A stretch of 64,000 bases of DNA from contig CM058237.1 of assembly GCA_030180135.1 (NCBI GenBank), positions 36,973,126-37,037,125 on the forward strand, given 5' to 3'. How positions within the stretch are numbered: position 1 is the stretch's first letter; every line of letters begins with the position of its first letter. A program made the position numbers and the translations under genes. Under the pieces are notes generated by a model. That model saw only the letters and a list, made by a program, of their open reading frames with translations, was not told the DNA's origin and did not search any database. Origin of the DNA: Orychophragmus violaceus (lineage: Eukaryota > Streptophyta > Magnoliopsida > Brassicales > Brassicaceae). This document shows, in pieces, positions 1 to 10,141 of the stretch.

Positions 1-6
1 GGTCTG

Positions 7-696
7 ATGTTGGCTACCATGGAATCGGACTTAAAGAGTCAATACGAGAACATAGAGTCGCCAATAGAGATGATCACCAGCCTGAAACTGAAGTTTCAGG
101 ATCTGGCACGAGTTGAGAGATTCCAAATGGTGAAGTCTCTCACTGGGTGCAAGCTACCAGGGGATGCTCCAGTGAGTCCTCATGTCATTAAAATGATGGG
201 TTACATTAATAACCTGGGGAAACTGGAATGTCCTGTCAGCTTAGAGTTGGCCACTGACATCATTCTGCAGTCACTGCCGTCCAGTTATGATAAGTTTATC
301 AAAAGCTATATCAAGAATAACTTGACGAAGACGTTGACTGAGCTGCATGGTATGATCAAAACAGCAGAGCAAGACATCATAAAGGGTAAAAGATTTGAGA
401 AATCTTGTGTTGACAAGGGTAGAGTCAGGGCCGTCCAGATTTGGAATCAGGATAAGCCTGTGTCATCTTATAAGCCCAAGTCCGGCCCATCTGGTGTTAG
501 AAAGTGCTTCTACTGTGATGAGTCAGGGCATTGGAAGAGAGATTGCATTAAATTCTTGGAAGATTCACAAGAGATGAAGGAGATGTATGGTACTTCTTCT
601 TCATGTATTGTGTTATTACTTCAAGTTCTACGTATGTATTGGATACTGGTTGTGGTACTGATATTTTGGAAATATGCAGGGCCTAAGCAACAGTAG
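7..696 (+). CDS. Copia gag fragment with CCHC zinc knuckle
   Basis: This 229-residue open frame is the C-terminal two thirds of a copia gag (UBN2/gag-polypeptide type). Its true start lies left of the window. It matches the gag proteins at 13807-14697, 18233-19123 and 38418-39188 along its length, including the SPHV..KMMGYI and ILQSLPSSYDKF segments. A CCHC knuckle (CFYCDESGHWKRDC, around residues 167-180) would bind RNA during particle assembly. After the knuckle the frame drifts: the protease motif VLDTGC, expected next, lies in another frame near 630-650, so a frameshift separates gag from protease. The lysine-rich linker before the knuckle is shorter than in the intact copia. Confidence 0.8.
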   Translation: MLATMESDLKSQYENIESPIEMITSLKLKFQDLARVERFQMVKSLTGCKLPGDAPVSPHVIKMMGYINNLGKLECPVSLELATDIILQSLPSSYDKFIKSYIKNNLTKTLTELHGMIKTAEQDIIKGKRFEKSCVDKGRVRAVQIWNQDKPVSSYKPKSGPSGVRKCFYCDESGHWKRDCIKFLEDSQEMKEMYGTSSSCIVLLLQVLRMYWILVVVLIFWKYAGPKQQ

Positions 697-2830
697 AACG
701 TTGAGGAAAGGACAAGTGGAACTGCGTGTCTGGTATGAAGCAATGGTTGCTACATAAGCCGTAGAGATTCTCCACTTGTAGGAGCCTTTCAAGCTTGGTT
801 TTAAATTAAGTAATTGCTACTAAGTACCTGCTTCGTGCAGAGATGTCTTTCATTTTCTTGTAAAGATTTTGGATGTTTTTCATTCTGATAAAAGACAAGT
901 GTTGCTCTTTTGATCTTAATGAAATATTATATGGTAGCACCCGTTTTGATAAATGGGTTTTATGTATTAAACCAATATACTCTTGAATATAACATAAATA
1001 CCAAACGGTTTAAGTCTGATGACTTAAAATCTTCAGCACTTCATTACCTTATTGATGGCTTCAGTAAGTATGGATGTGTTCATTTGATGAGACACGAGTA
1101 TGAATCCTTTGAGGAGTTCCAAAAATGAAGTATATAACCGATTTGACAGAAGTATTGAGATCCTCGATTAGATCGCGGAGGAAAATACTTGAGTCAAGAA
1201 TTGGGTGATCATCTAAGTGAGTGTGAAGTCATATCACAGCTCTTTTTTCCTGGAAAACCTAAATGGTGTTTCTGAGAGAACGAATCAGACCTTATTATAT
1301 ATGCTCCGATTAATGATGAGTCACAGGAATCTTCCATTATCCTTTTAAAATACGCTCTAAAATGAATATGTTTACGCCAAATAGTTTTCTATCAGAATCA
1401 GTTGAAAGACAGCACATTGGATGTGGACTGGGTGATTTCCAAGTATGTTTTTCTGACTAATTGAGATTGCAAGGTTTGTGTAAGGCAGTTGTCAACAAAC
1501 AAACTTGAATCCAAATCTGATAAGGGCTGTTTCGCCGGTTGTCCTAGGGAAACCGAGGATTAGTACTTTTGCAACCAATCCGAGAACAAAGTTTTGTTGT
1601 TCGGAACTCTGTTTTTCCAAGAAAACAGTGGGAGTAAAAGTACAGCTCGAAGAAGTTCAGAAACATAGGAGGCTGTTAAACCTGTTGAGGAAAAGCAGCA
1701 GTTGGATCTACAGAGTGCTGTAGGATCTGAACCTGTGGAGCCTGAAGTTCGCTGATCCTGATGGATCCGTCACTAAACCGAGGGTGATTCCTCATGACCG
1801 ATTGCTGTGATCTGTTGATCATTGAAAAGTGACAAGCCTGCGAAATTCAAAGAAGCGAAGGTGAGCCCCAACTCCGAAATTTAACTAGGAATGTTTGTTA
1901 GCTTCACCGATTCATCTCTGGATTGAAGCAAACACCTTGGAGTTGGAATCTATGTTCTGTTAAAACAGTCAAAAGTTATTGACTTGATCAGGAACGTATA
2001 GAAACCGTGCGTTTACAAGTAAACTAATGAAAGCGTAATTGCAATTCTCACACCGTATGTTTATAATATACTTAATCTCATAAACGACGTTCCGACGTTA
2101 TAGTCTTGTCAAGATTTGGGTCGGAAGTCAAATTTAACGATGGACATGGAAGAAGCCGCGAAAGTTCTTGGAATAAGGATCCATTGAAATGGATTGCAAA
2201 GACCAATTGGATCGTGTCAGAATCCTTATGGTGATAAGGTATTGGACAGTTCAAATGTGCTTGATATCAAGAATGGCTTCACACCAAAGGTCTTATGGCA
2301 ATAATCTTAGCAAGATGGAGTGTCTTTGACACTGGCTGAGCTAGTATCGATCTTAGCAAGATGAAGTGTCCTGGACACTGGCTGAGCTAGTAGCTATGAG
2401 TGTGATTCCTTTTTGCTTATGCAATAGAATCCATCATGAATGCCATATTTTGCACTCGTCTAGATGCAGCTGACGCATAAAGCATGACGAAAAGATACCA
2501 ATTTGTTCCGATAAAAGTCACTGGACAGTTGTAAAGAATATCCCCATGTGTTTGAGAAACACTAAGGATAGTTCTTGTTCAACTGAGAAAAATGACGAAT
2601 CTGTTATGAGTAGTTAGACGGACAAAGATGATTCCCGGTTCCCACCTGGTTATGTCTCTTTGTCTGTGTAGCGGCGCTATCTGTTGGAAAGGTTTCCAAG
2701 CAGTGGACCGTAGAATAGTGCTTATTAAAGAATAGCGGTGTGGTTTGTTGGAATGGTTCCAAGCAAGAACACCGCAACATCTCTCACAACCTAAGCATGG
2801 TTTTCGTACTGTTGCTGTAGGTACTAGATA
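697..2830 (+). pseudogene. Copia pol relic (protease to RNase H)
   Basis: No frame stays open, but short blocks align in order with the pol relics of the other non-autonomous copies and with the intact copia at 24021-27977. They include a GAG-pre-integrase trace near 910-1130, integrase traces at 1080-1450, a linker near 1500-1740, and RT/RNase H traces at 1900-2760. The region 2306-2392 is a two-copy tandem repeat of about 46 bases, probably a local duplication in the relic. No functional protein is expected. Confidence 0.6.
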
Positions 2831-3662
2831 TCTGAAGACGTGGTCTTGATTCTAGTGGGAGTTATGTTAGTTATGATGTTCAGATAGACATGATATGGTC
2901 ATGTTTATGAAAAACTGACATCAGCATTATTTGATTATTGGATAATTGAATAATGGTCCCAAGTATTTTATGTTCATTTTATAGGTCATCAAGTTGATGA
3001 CTTGATCATGAAACCCTATAAGTACAAGATGACATAAATTATGATTGTCCCTAGTCGAGATTGTCAAAGTGGGACACTGACAACCGCGAGAGACTAGCTT
3101 GTGAGGTGACTGTTGACTAAGTTTCATGGAGTCAATGATATGAGTATCACAGTCAGTCACATAGATATATGTTGGTGAACATATGATCGGATATGACCCG
3201 CTAATGAGAACTCTACAGGATAGTTATATCTGTGTCATGAGAGTTTCTCATTACGACTATAGAGTATAGTCCTTAGACCTGAGTTCATCATGATTTCTAG
3301 CATATGAATTGGTGCACTTTGACCTTGTCAAACGTCGATCCATAAATGGCGGCTATAAAGGCATTGCTTAGGTGTATCATGAAGTATGTGTAGAAACAGG
3401 GATGGAACAAGAAGGGATTTGTCCCTCCTATATAACAGGAGATAAATATCTCAGGGCCCATCGAAGATTTGATACTGAGAAAATGCATGGCCGTGCTCAA
3501 ACGAGGTGATTGTCAGTCGTTTGTTTTATCAGTATAGATCAGGAGTTCGATGAACATGATGTTGGCTATAATAAGGATGACACAGTTCCTTGCCTTATGC
3601 CATATCGAGATATAGCGATAAAGGGATTATGGGAATAGATGATTCCAGTACAAGTGGGAGAT

Positions 3663-4387
3663 TGTTGGGATTATGTCCTGAAATCATATTGTACTTACTC
3701 TAAAGATAGTTGTATTGTCGAGATCGGACAATTCATGTGATACTGGGTAGTCATAATGTTTTGCTAGAAACCACTTATGACAAATGAGTTGTAACTCATT
3801 TCTAGTATCGTGTGAACCTACAGGGTCACACACCTAAGCAAGCTGGATACACTTAGTATGGGCTTGATCATTGGCATATGATCCGATCAATGTGTATTGG
3901 ATACACATTGAATTGAGTTTTGAAGAGATGTGTCGATCGATGCAATGAGTGTGTCGATCGACGCAGGTTTTCGAATGGGTGTGTCGATCGATATAGTATG
4001 TGTATCGATCGATGCACATTGGGCTTCGAGACTGAAGTTTCGAGTTAATGACTTAAACGAGTCGGGTTTGATCCGTAGGTCGTTTTCGGTCATCCCAGGT
4101 CGATATATAATGTATTATATGATCGACCTGAGCCCTAGCCGTGAGTGTCGCTTCTCAGAGAGAAAGCAGAGACACAGAAACTCATAAGATCCACAGGAGA
4201 TCCGATTCCCGGCACTAGCATCCCGGCGGATTCCAGCTTGTGTGCGTGTGGACTACGATAGAGGCGCAACGATTGAGGCGCTATAGATCTCGATTACCTG
4301 CTCATCCTTCCGCTGCCAATCTCCAGGTAATCACGAGGTCAGTTTTAGATTCAATCACCTAGACCCTGGATCCTAGGGAATCCAACA
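3663..4387 (+). repeat. 3' LTR of the first copia element
   Basis: The LTR begins TGTTGG directly after the polypurine tract and ends CCAACA, giving a 6-bp terminal inverted repeat and a length of 725 bp. U3 shares blocks with the intact copia LTR (for example the GGGTCACACACC region). A TATATAAT stretch near 4103 may be the core promoter. A splice-donor-like CCAG|GTAATC lies at 4326/4327 after TTCCGCTGC, the same position as donor-like sites in the other copia LTRs. It carries four copies of the CGATCG word at 3929-4016. Confidence 0.85.
3929..4016 (+). repeat. Four CGATCG-core near-palindromes in the LTR
   Basis: TGTGTCGATCGATGCA at 3929, TGTGTCGATCGACGCA at 3950, TGTGTCGATCGATATA at 3980 and TGTATCGATCGATGCA at 4001 sit in U3 upstream of the TATA-like stretch. 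The 16-base unit is nearly self-complementary and each copy holds two CG sites. Because it reads as SID(A/T), it produces small spurious open frames here. The same word recurs in unrelated elements further right. Confidence 0.85.
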
Positions 4388-4502
4388 CGACCGTGGTACA
4401 AGTACGTACGGTCCGACGATCAGGAGAAAACTTTCTGTAACTTCCACCAGCGCTCCGGGCATAGCACCGCGGAATGTCGACACCTCCAAAACCTCCTGTT
4501 CG

Positions 4503-5426
4503 GTGAATATCAAAAAGGGACATAACGAACCGCAGCCCCCCACCGGCATCCCCCGGAGGTCGAGAGACGTCGTGCCAGCCCAAAAACGAAGGAGAGCGAT
4601 TCAAGTTAGTTCAAGAGGAAAAGGCAACGCAAGTAGGCCAACAGAAGGCAGAACAAAGCGACATAGACACAGAACCATCGAAGCGAGCCCGCGACGACGA
4701 GGAAGAGGATACACCTACTCCCATGAAATGAATCAACATGATCATGGGGGGGGGGGGGGGCTCCCCACCTGCAACGATTCCGTAAGATCAATAACGGCCT
4801 ATAGCCGGAAAGCTGACGCACGCCAACAATGGAATAAGGACATCCCCGAAGAGCTAAAGCCAGGAACGGAGATCACCTTCGGCGCTGAAGATGAAGAGGG
4901 CCTCGACAAACCACACAACGACCCACTCGTCGTCGAGCTCCAGATCAGAGACTGTGAGGTCACCAAGGTTCTAATCGACACAGGAAGCTCTGTCGACCTC
5001 ATATTTGAAGAAACTCTGCAGAGGATGGAACTCCGCGATTACAGGATGAAGCGTTCGGAGAAGCCCCTCACCGGATTCGCCGGAGACACCACCACGACGA
5101 TCGGGACCATCAAACTGCCAGTGCACGTCGGGCACCTGACAAAGCTCGTAAAATTCGTCGTCATAGACCGACCTGCAATTTACAACGTAATCTTGGGGAC
5201 CCCTTGGATCCACGCTATGAAGGCGGTACCCTCAACATACCACCAATGCATAAAATTTCCAACACCAGGAGGAATCTTCACACTCCCCGGCAGCCAGATA
5301 ATCTCCAGGTATTGTTTCACGGTGGAGCGCAGAGTGCGACAAGCATCATGCCTTATATCCGAACGCGCGATTGCCACTTCGCCTCAGAGAGAGAAAGGTA
5401 AAACCCGCACCCCAACAAAGGTATGA
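4503..5426 (+). CDS. Gypsy gag C-terminus and aspartic protease
   Basis: This 307-residue frame carries a retropepsin-type active site, LIDTGSS (D-T-G at 4977-4985, residues about 159-161), followed by the expected hydrophobic strands (GHLTKLVKFVVIDRP) and ILGTPWIH near residues 233-240. The N-terminal 100 residues are basic and low-complexity, like a gag nucleocapsid tail, and include a run of glycines encoded by a 15-G tract at 4746-4760, so the frame there may be unstable. The start codon is arbitrary, since gag probably reads in from upstream. RT normally follows in autonomous relatives but is absent here. Confidence 0.7.
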   Translation: MNIKKGHNEPQPPTGIPRRSRDVVPAQKRRRAIQVSSRGKGNASRPTEGRTKRHRHRTIEASPRRRGRGYTYSHEMNQHDHGGGGGLPTCNDSVRSITAYSRKADARQQWNKDIPEELKPGTEITFGAEDEEGLDKPHNDPLVVELQIRDCEVTKVLIDTGSSVDLIFEETLQRMELRDYRMKRSEKPLTGFAGDTTTTIGTIKLPVHVGHLTKLVKFVVIDRPAIYNVILGTPWIHAMKAVPSTYHQCIKFPTPGGIFTLPGSQIISRYCFTVERRVRQASCLISERAIATSPQREKGKTRTPTKV

Positions 5427-7331
5427 CAAGCACCGCACCTGCAAACAAAACATCCTAATTCTACTCGACCCGCATCTAGATATATGCTAGTGATCGAGCT
5501 GCGGCTCAAAGTATGTAACCAAAAAGAACTACGCTCGGCTTGATCTCTCCTCGGAGAGTACGTAGGCAACCTATGTAAGGTGCAGCCACTATTATAGTTT
5601 TCAATATCAAAAACTTTCATGCATCTTTCGTACAGTCTAGCGTATAAATAGTTAACAATCGACATTCTGGCCAAATGTTCGATCCAATAAACACGTGTCC
5701 TATGCACAGTGACACATCGTCACATCGTCATTACGACGGCATAAGCCAGGGCCAGACCCGCACGAGTCCTTAGGAAAAGTTTTGTGAGCCGGACCTCCTC
5801 CGCATAACTAACCAAGGACTCCACAGGATAAGCCGAGCACGTACTCGCACCTAGATAACCGAGCAGATGACGAGGTAGGCCGAGCCAATGCTCGCACTCA
5901 TAAAATTCTGCGTATGAATGGGCGAGCTTTGAAAATCAAAAACAGGATAAACCGAGCACGTACTCGCACCTATATTTGACCTCGCCCAAAGCTGAGAAAC
6001 GACTCGCACACAAAAATAAAGAAAATATGTATATAAAATATACAAATCAAAAAGGGAAACGATAATTTCTTTTATTAAAACTCTCCCGACAAATACAAAA
6101 AATATATACAACAAAAAAAAAGAGAAAACTACAAAGCTAGTCTAATTTCTTGAAACACGATTTCTTCTGGATCAGAGCCCGTGCAATAAGCCCGATCTCA
6201 TCCAATAAGGAGCCAAGCCCCTTTCTTAAAACACGATTTCGTCGTCCGTCCTGGCATGGCCTCAAACGGCAGAGGCCCAGCAGTGAGCAACGACGAAACC
6301 AAACCGAGGAGGATCGTCATGGGGTAAAAAGGCACGGGCACGCCAACCTCAACACATCAAAAGGAGGAGCTGGGTCCTAGAACCCGATCCCATGGTTCCC
6401 CTGGCCACTCTGACATCGGCTGCTCTCCCCAAAGGAATTTTCCCCTTATTCAGAGGAAAATGAGCCAGCTTGTCGTCGAGCCCGCTGTCCTGCGAACAAT
6501 AAAAACAGAAAAGAAGTCAGCAAAAAGCGAGCAAATCGAAGAACAAATTACAACAAATAACGCACTTACGTGAAAGAAGACAAGTTCAAGACATGACAGC
6601 CCTCGGCATGTTACTAAAATCGGTAACGCAACAGATCCACCCGACCGGAGGAACTGCGCGTCGCCCTTAAGTTCGCAAGAGCGATAAACAAGGGCGGCCA
6701 TCGGTATAAATCCATACAACGACAAGCCCCCATTTCACGAAGAAAACACGAGCCCACTCGACCAAAAGGAAAACGAAACTCCGGCGGCCGAAGGCGCCCA
6801 ATGATTAACACTGGGAAGGAAACCATCGGCAGAGCGGCCTTGCTGCCACGACACAACAAAACACGACTCTATGACCAAACCAGAATAAAAATAGCTGTCC
6901 CACACTCAAAAAAAAGAGGGGGGGGGGGGGGAGAAGAATAGTATGATGAGAAAAACCAGAAAAACGAAAGGAGTATTTATAGCAAGCAAAGGCAAGAACC
7001 GCGGAGACAAAGAATTCAATACAACGCGTTAGTTACCAACACACACATTCAATGCAAAAACGGCGGTCCACCTTTTCCCATAAACACGGCAAAGTAACTC
7101 CCGAGGAAAGCAGTAATTACACGTGGACCAAGCCTCGAAAGATCAAAACAACGCGTCAACCGAGGATAAGTCGAGCATGCCTCCCTTAAGATGGATCTCG
7201 CTCTTACCAAAAAAAAGGGAGAAGCGAGTACGCAAGTAAAATACACATACAAAAAACGAACCGAAAACTCAAGTCCTAATACAGATTCTGCAAATAGTAC
7301 AAAAGGAAACAACAAACACATAATCCGACGA
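5427..7331 (+). other. Non-coding interior of the TAT-like element
   Basis: No protein similarity was recognised. The motif GATAARCCGAGCACGTACTC occurs at about 5828 and 5945 with a weaker copy between them. AT-rich DNA follows at 6000-6150, and a 14-G tract lies at 6918-6931. Because the antisense gene ends at 7332, the stretch 7050-7331 should hold its 3' untranslated region. Minus-strand open frames at 6450-7399 have no recognisable domain. The region may be what remains after deletion of RT and integrase. Confidence 0.5.
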
Positions 7332-9049
7332 TCACATCGAACGCGACGGGATTGAATCTGTAATATCATCTTGGTACGGCAGCACACAGAGAGCATCAAA
7401 ATCTAAGGGATCAGGTCGCAACTCATTAACTTCCCGCTCTAGGAGAGGCATGTCCGCTTCAAGCTTAGCAATCAGTACATGAGGAACCAAAACTCCATTG
7501 TTCGCGAGCAGCTGGTACGCGCTGAGAACACCAGACGCTTGATTAAGCTCCAGCAGCTTGGGACTATAACGATCCACCTGTTCTCTCTCCGACCTCAGCT
7601 TCTCCAGCCGACCAGATGCATCCTTATACGCAGCGTCCCGCTCAGAACGAAGGCGCGCGTCAAAAGATTCTCGAAGCCAATCGTACTTGGCAGCAAGAGA
7701 GTCAACCTTCAACCTAAGAGAATCGGCCTCAGATAGAAAACCTCTTTTCTCTTCTTCGAGCTCGGCCAATTTCCTCTCCAAAACCGCCGCCTTCTCGTTT
7801 ACCAAGGGTAAAGCAGTAGAAGCCCTTTTTGCCTCATCAAGGTCTTTACGAACCTGCTTCAGTTCGCGAGACGAGCGCCGCAACGAATCAATCTGTTCCC
7901 GAAGAATGCTTTCCGTCGATTTCGCCTGGCGCCTCTCAGACTCGTATGAATCTCGAAGCTGATTCAGAATTGCGCACACCATAACGAGGTGATGGCTTAG
8001 CTCCTCCTGAAGACGCGGCTTGTGCATATCTGAGACGGGCATGAGATCTTTGACCGGGCCGGCTCTGAGCCTCTGCACGAGAGCGGTACATGATGACATA
8101 TCATTGATCAAAGGCGCCTTCACCTTATGGATGTACGACCAGGACGGCTCGCCGGAACAAGGTACGGCGTCCACAGACCCAGACACCAGGTCAGCAGCCC
8201 GAACCGAAGGTGTCAAAGGCTGAACTCCCTCAAAATGTTCGACGTTGTCCCCAAGGCTCGGCTGCTGTTCCTCCTGGCGAAAGGCCCCAGCGGGCAAGGC
8301 GGCCTGATCTAAGGCACGCCCAGATACTCCCTGCGACCGACCAGACATCCTTGTATCAGAGGTATCGTCAGGAACAATCACCGGCGAAGGTGTCACCACC
8401 GCCGCTACCTCAGAAGACCTCTGTCTCTTCCTAGATAGTCGAGGAGACGACGACTCATTACCAGCAGAAGAGTCCATCTCCAAAAAAGCTAAGTGCAGCA
8501 GAAACAACAACTTCAGCACATCGGAATGATCTTCAGTTTCTAAAAAAAAGGGGGGGGGGTAAGAAGAGTACACGTACCTAAGTCAACTTTCTTTAGAAAA
8601 TCACGGATCCTCTGATCAAACACGCGCTTGGCCCCTTCGTCCTTTGATGAAGGCCAATTCACACCGCCATGAGCTCTCAACCTGTCTAGATCCTTCGTAA
8701 ACACCGCGTTCCAACAACTTGAAGAGGAGCGAACTATAAAAACAAAATGCACCTGTCAAAACCAACGACAATAGCACACAAATGCAGCACAAGAAAGACT
8801 ACCAGGTTTAAAGTTCCAAGTCGATCGAAAAACTTTGCTCGTATTAAAGGACAGTGCGCAGTTTATGCGCGCGAAAAAGTAGCCATCTTGCCAATCGGAA
8901 GTCCTGTCTGGAGGGTCGGACACTACCCTTAAATGGCGACCAGGCCTAAATCTCACATAGAATGTACCAGAAGTCCCTGGATTGACCGAAATCGACGTCA
9001 GCTCCTCAAAAAACCGGGTAGACATGTCCATCCCGCTATCGGCTGCCAC
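7332..9049 (-). CDS. Antisense Transposase_28-like gene, 3' portion (exons 1b-3)
   Basis: Read on the minus strand, this continues the gene that starts at 30764. Exon 1 (second part) is 9049-8803 and contains the FYVRFRPGR segment that follows the conserved domain. An intron 8802-8734 (GT..TTTTTATAG) follows. Exon 2 is 8733-8578. A second intron spans 8577-8489 (GTACGTG..CACTTAG). Exon 3 is 8488-7332, encoding a Ser-rich stretch (RKRQRSS) and a long Lys/Glu/Leu coiled coil. Phases match at both junctions, and the total with 30764-30132 is 2193 bases, 731 codons including the stop. Function is unknown. The coiled coil suggests self-association. The splice model is inference from consensus and phase. 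Confidence 0.65.
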
Positions 9050-9672
9050 TGTTAGATTATGTGTGTTCATGGTGTAATTGTCAGGTTACATCCTAGCACA
9101 TAATAAACTAGGATCTAGGTGATTTGCAGATGAATCGTAAACAGATCAGATTCATTACCTTATGTTGCAGCGGATTGATCAAGGAATGAAGAGATCAGTT
9201 AGAGCTGATGATCACCGGCTCCTCCTAGGTATCCACACGCTTACAAGCTTCGGATCAGGCTGCTAGACCAAGCTCGGAATCAACAGAGAGAGAGAGAGGA
9301 AGACGGCTCAGGTGCTCAGAAAAATCGCAGACTAGAAGCCTTAGGGTATCTAGCGCCTTCCCTCTTCCTTATATGGGCCCAAGTAATTAAACTAATGGCT
9401 CATTAGGCTTTTGGGCCCAAGGCCCAAATCAGACAAAAGACTGTCTTTTGTCTGGCCCAATTCTCTGTACAAATATAGTAAATGCCTTGCATCTTACTGT
9501 ATTAATTCCTTTTTAACTTTCCCGTTAGCTATGGTGTGTGACCCTTTGGGATCATACAATACTGGTATTTAGCAAGTCATCATGATCACCCAGTATTTAT
9601 GACTTATGTCTGATCTCGACACTTATCATACTTTCTAGAGATAGTACGGTAGATTTCAGGACATTCCCAACA
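9050..9672 (-). repeat. 3' LTR of the intact copia
   Basis: It is 623 bp. Relative to the 5' LTR it lacks about 30 bases near 9588, where ACTGGTA is followed directly by TTTAGCAAG. Otherwise they differ by roughly six substitutions and a GA repeat change, by eye. The inner boundary is ..CCCAACA followed by ATCTCCCACTTGTACT, the complement of the polypurine tract. Confidence 0.85.
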
Positions 9673-10141
9673 ATCTCCCACTTGTACTGGAATCCTACAT
9701 TCCCTAATCCTTTTGTCTCAATATCTCAATCTGGCATAAGGCAAGATGCGTGTCATCCTGTTGGAATTGTGTCCAGTAATCTCGGTACTGTCTCTAGAAA
9801 GTAAGAGTATGTCAATGATCAGACATAAGTCATATAATACTGGGGGTCATGATGGCTTGCTAGAGTCCGCTCATGATCTATAAGTCTTGGACTTATTGCC
9901 TCTATTATATGATCCCATATGGGTCACACGCCTAAGCTAACAGGAAAATGTGTAGGAACGTTTTAGCAGAAGTACGGTAAAAGTGTTAGGCATTTACTGT
10001 ACAATAATTCCAAGACTTATAGATCATGAGCGGACTCTAGCAAGCCATCATGACCCCCAGTGTTATATGACTTATGTCTGATCATTGACATACTCTTACT
10101 TTCTAGAGACAGTACCGAGATTACTGGACACAATTCCAACA

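Larger units (their letters stand above)
1..4387 (+). mobile_element. Copia-type LTR retrotransposon, 3' part, degenerate pol
   Basis: The window opens inside gag of a Ty1/copia-like element. In order it shows a gag ORF, scrambled protease-integrase-RT-RNase H relics, a 3' untranslated block, a polypurine tract (ACAAGTGGGAGAT, about 3649-3662) and a 3' LTR ending at 4387. Gag, 3' block and tract resemble the other copia elements of this window, so it belongs to the same clade with a diverged LTR. Its 5' end and left target duplication are off-window. It abuts gypsy-like DNA at 4388, so it probably inserted into the TAT-like element. Pol relics run about 700-2830 with stops in all frames, so it could not supply its own enzymes. 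Confidence 0.85.

Noticed and set aside
6450..7399. Minus-strand frames of 81-116 codons after the antisense gene
   Set aside because: No domain or splice support. They lie in probable 3' untranslated DNA of the antisense gene.
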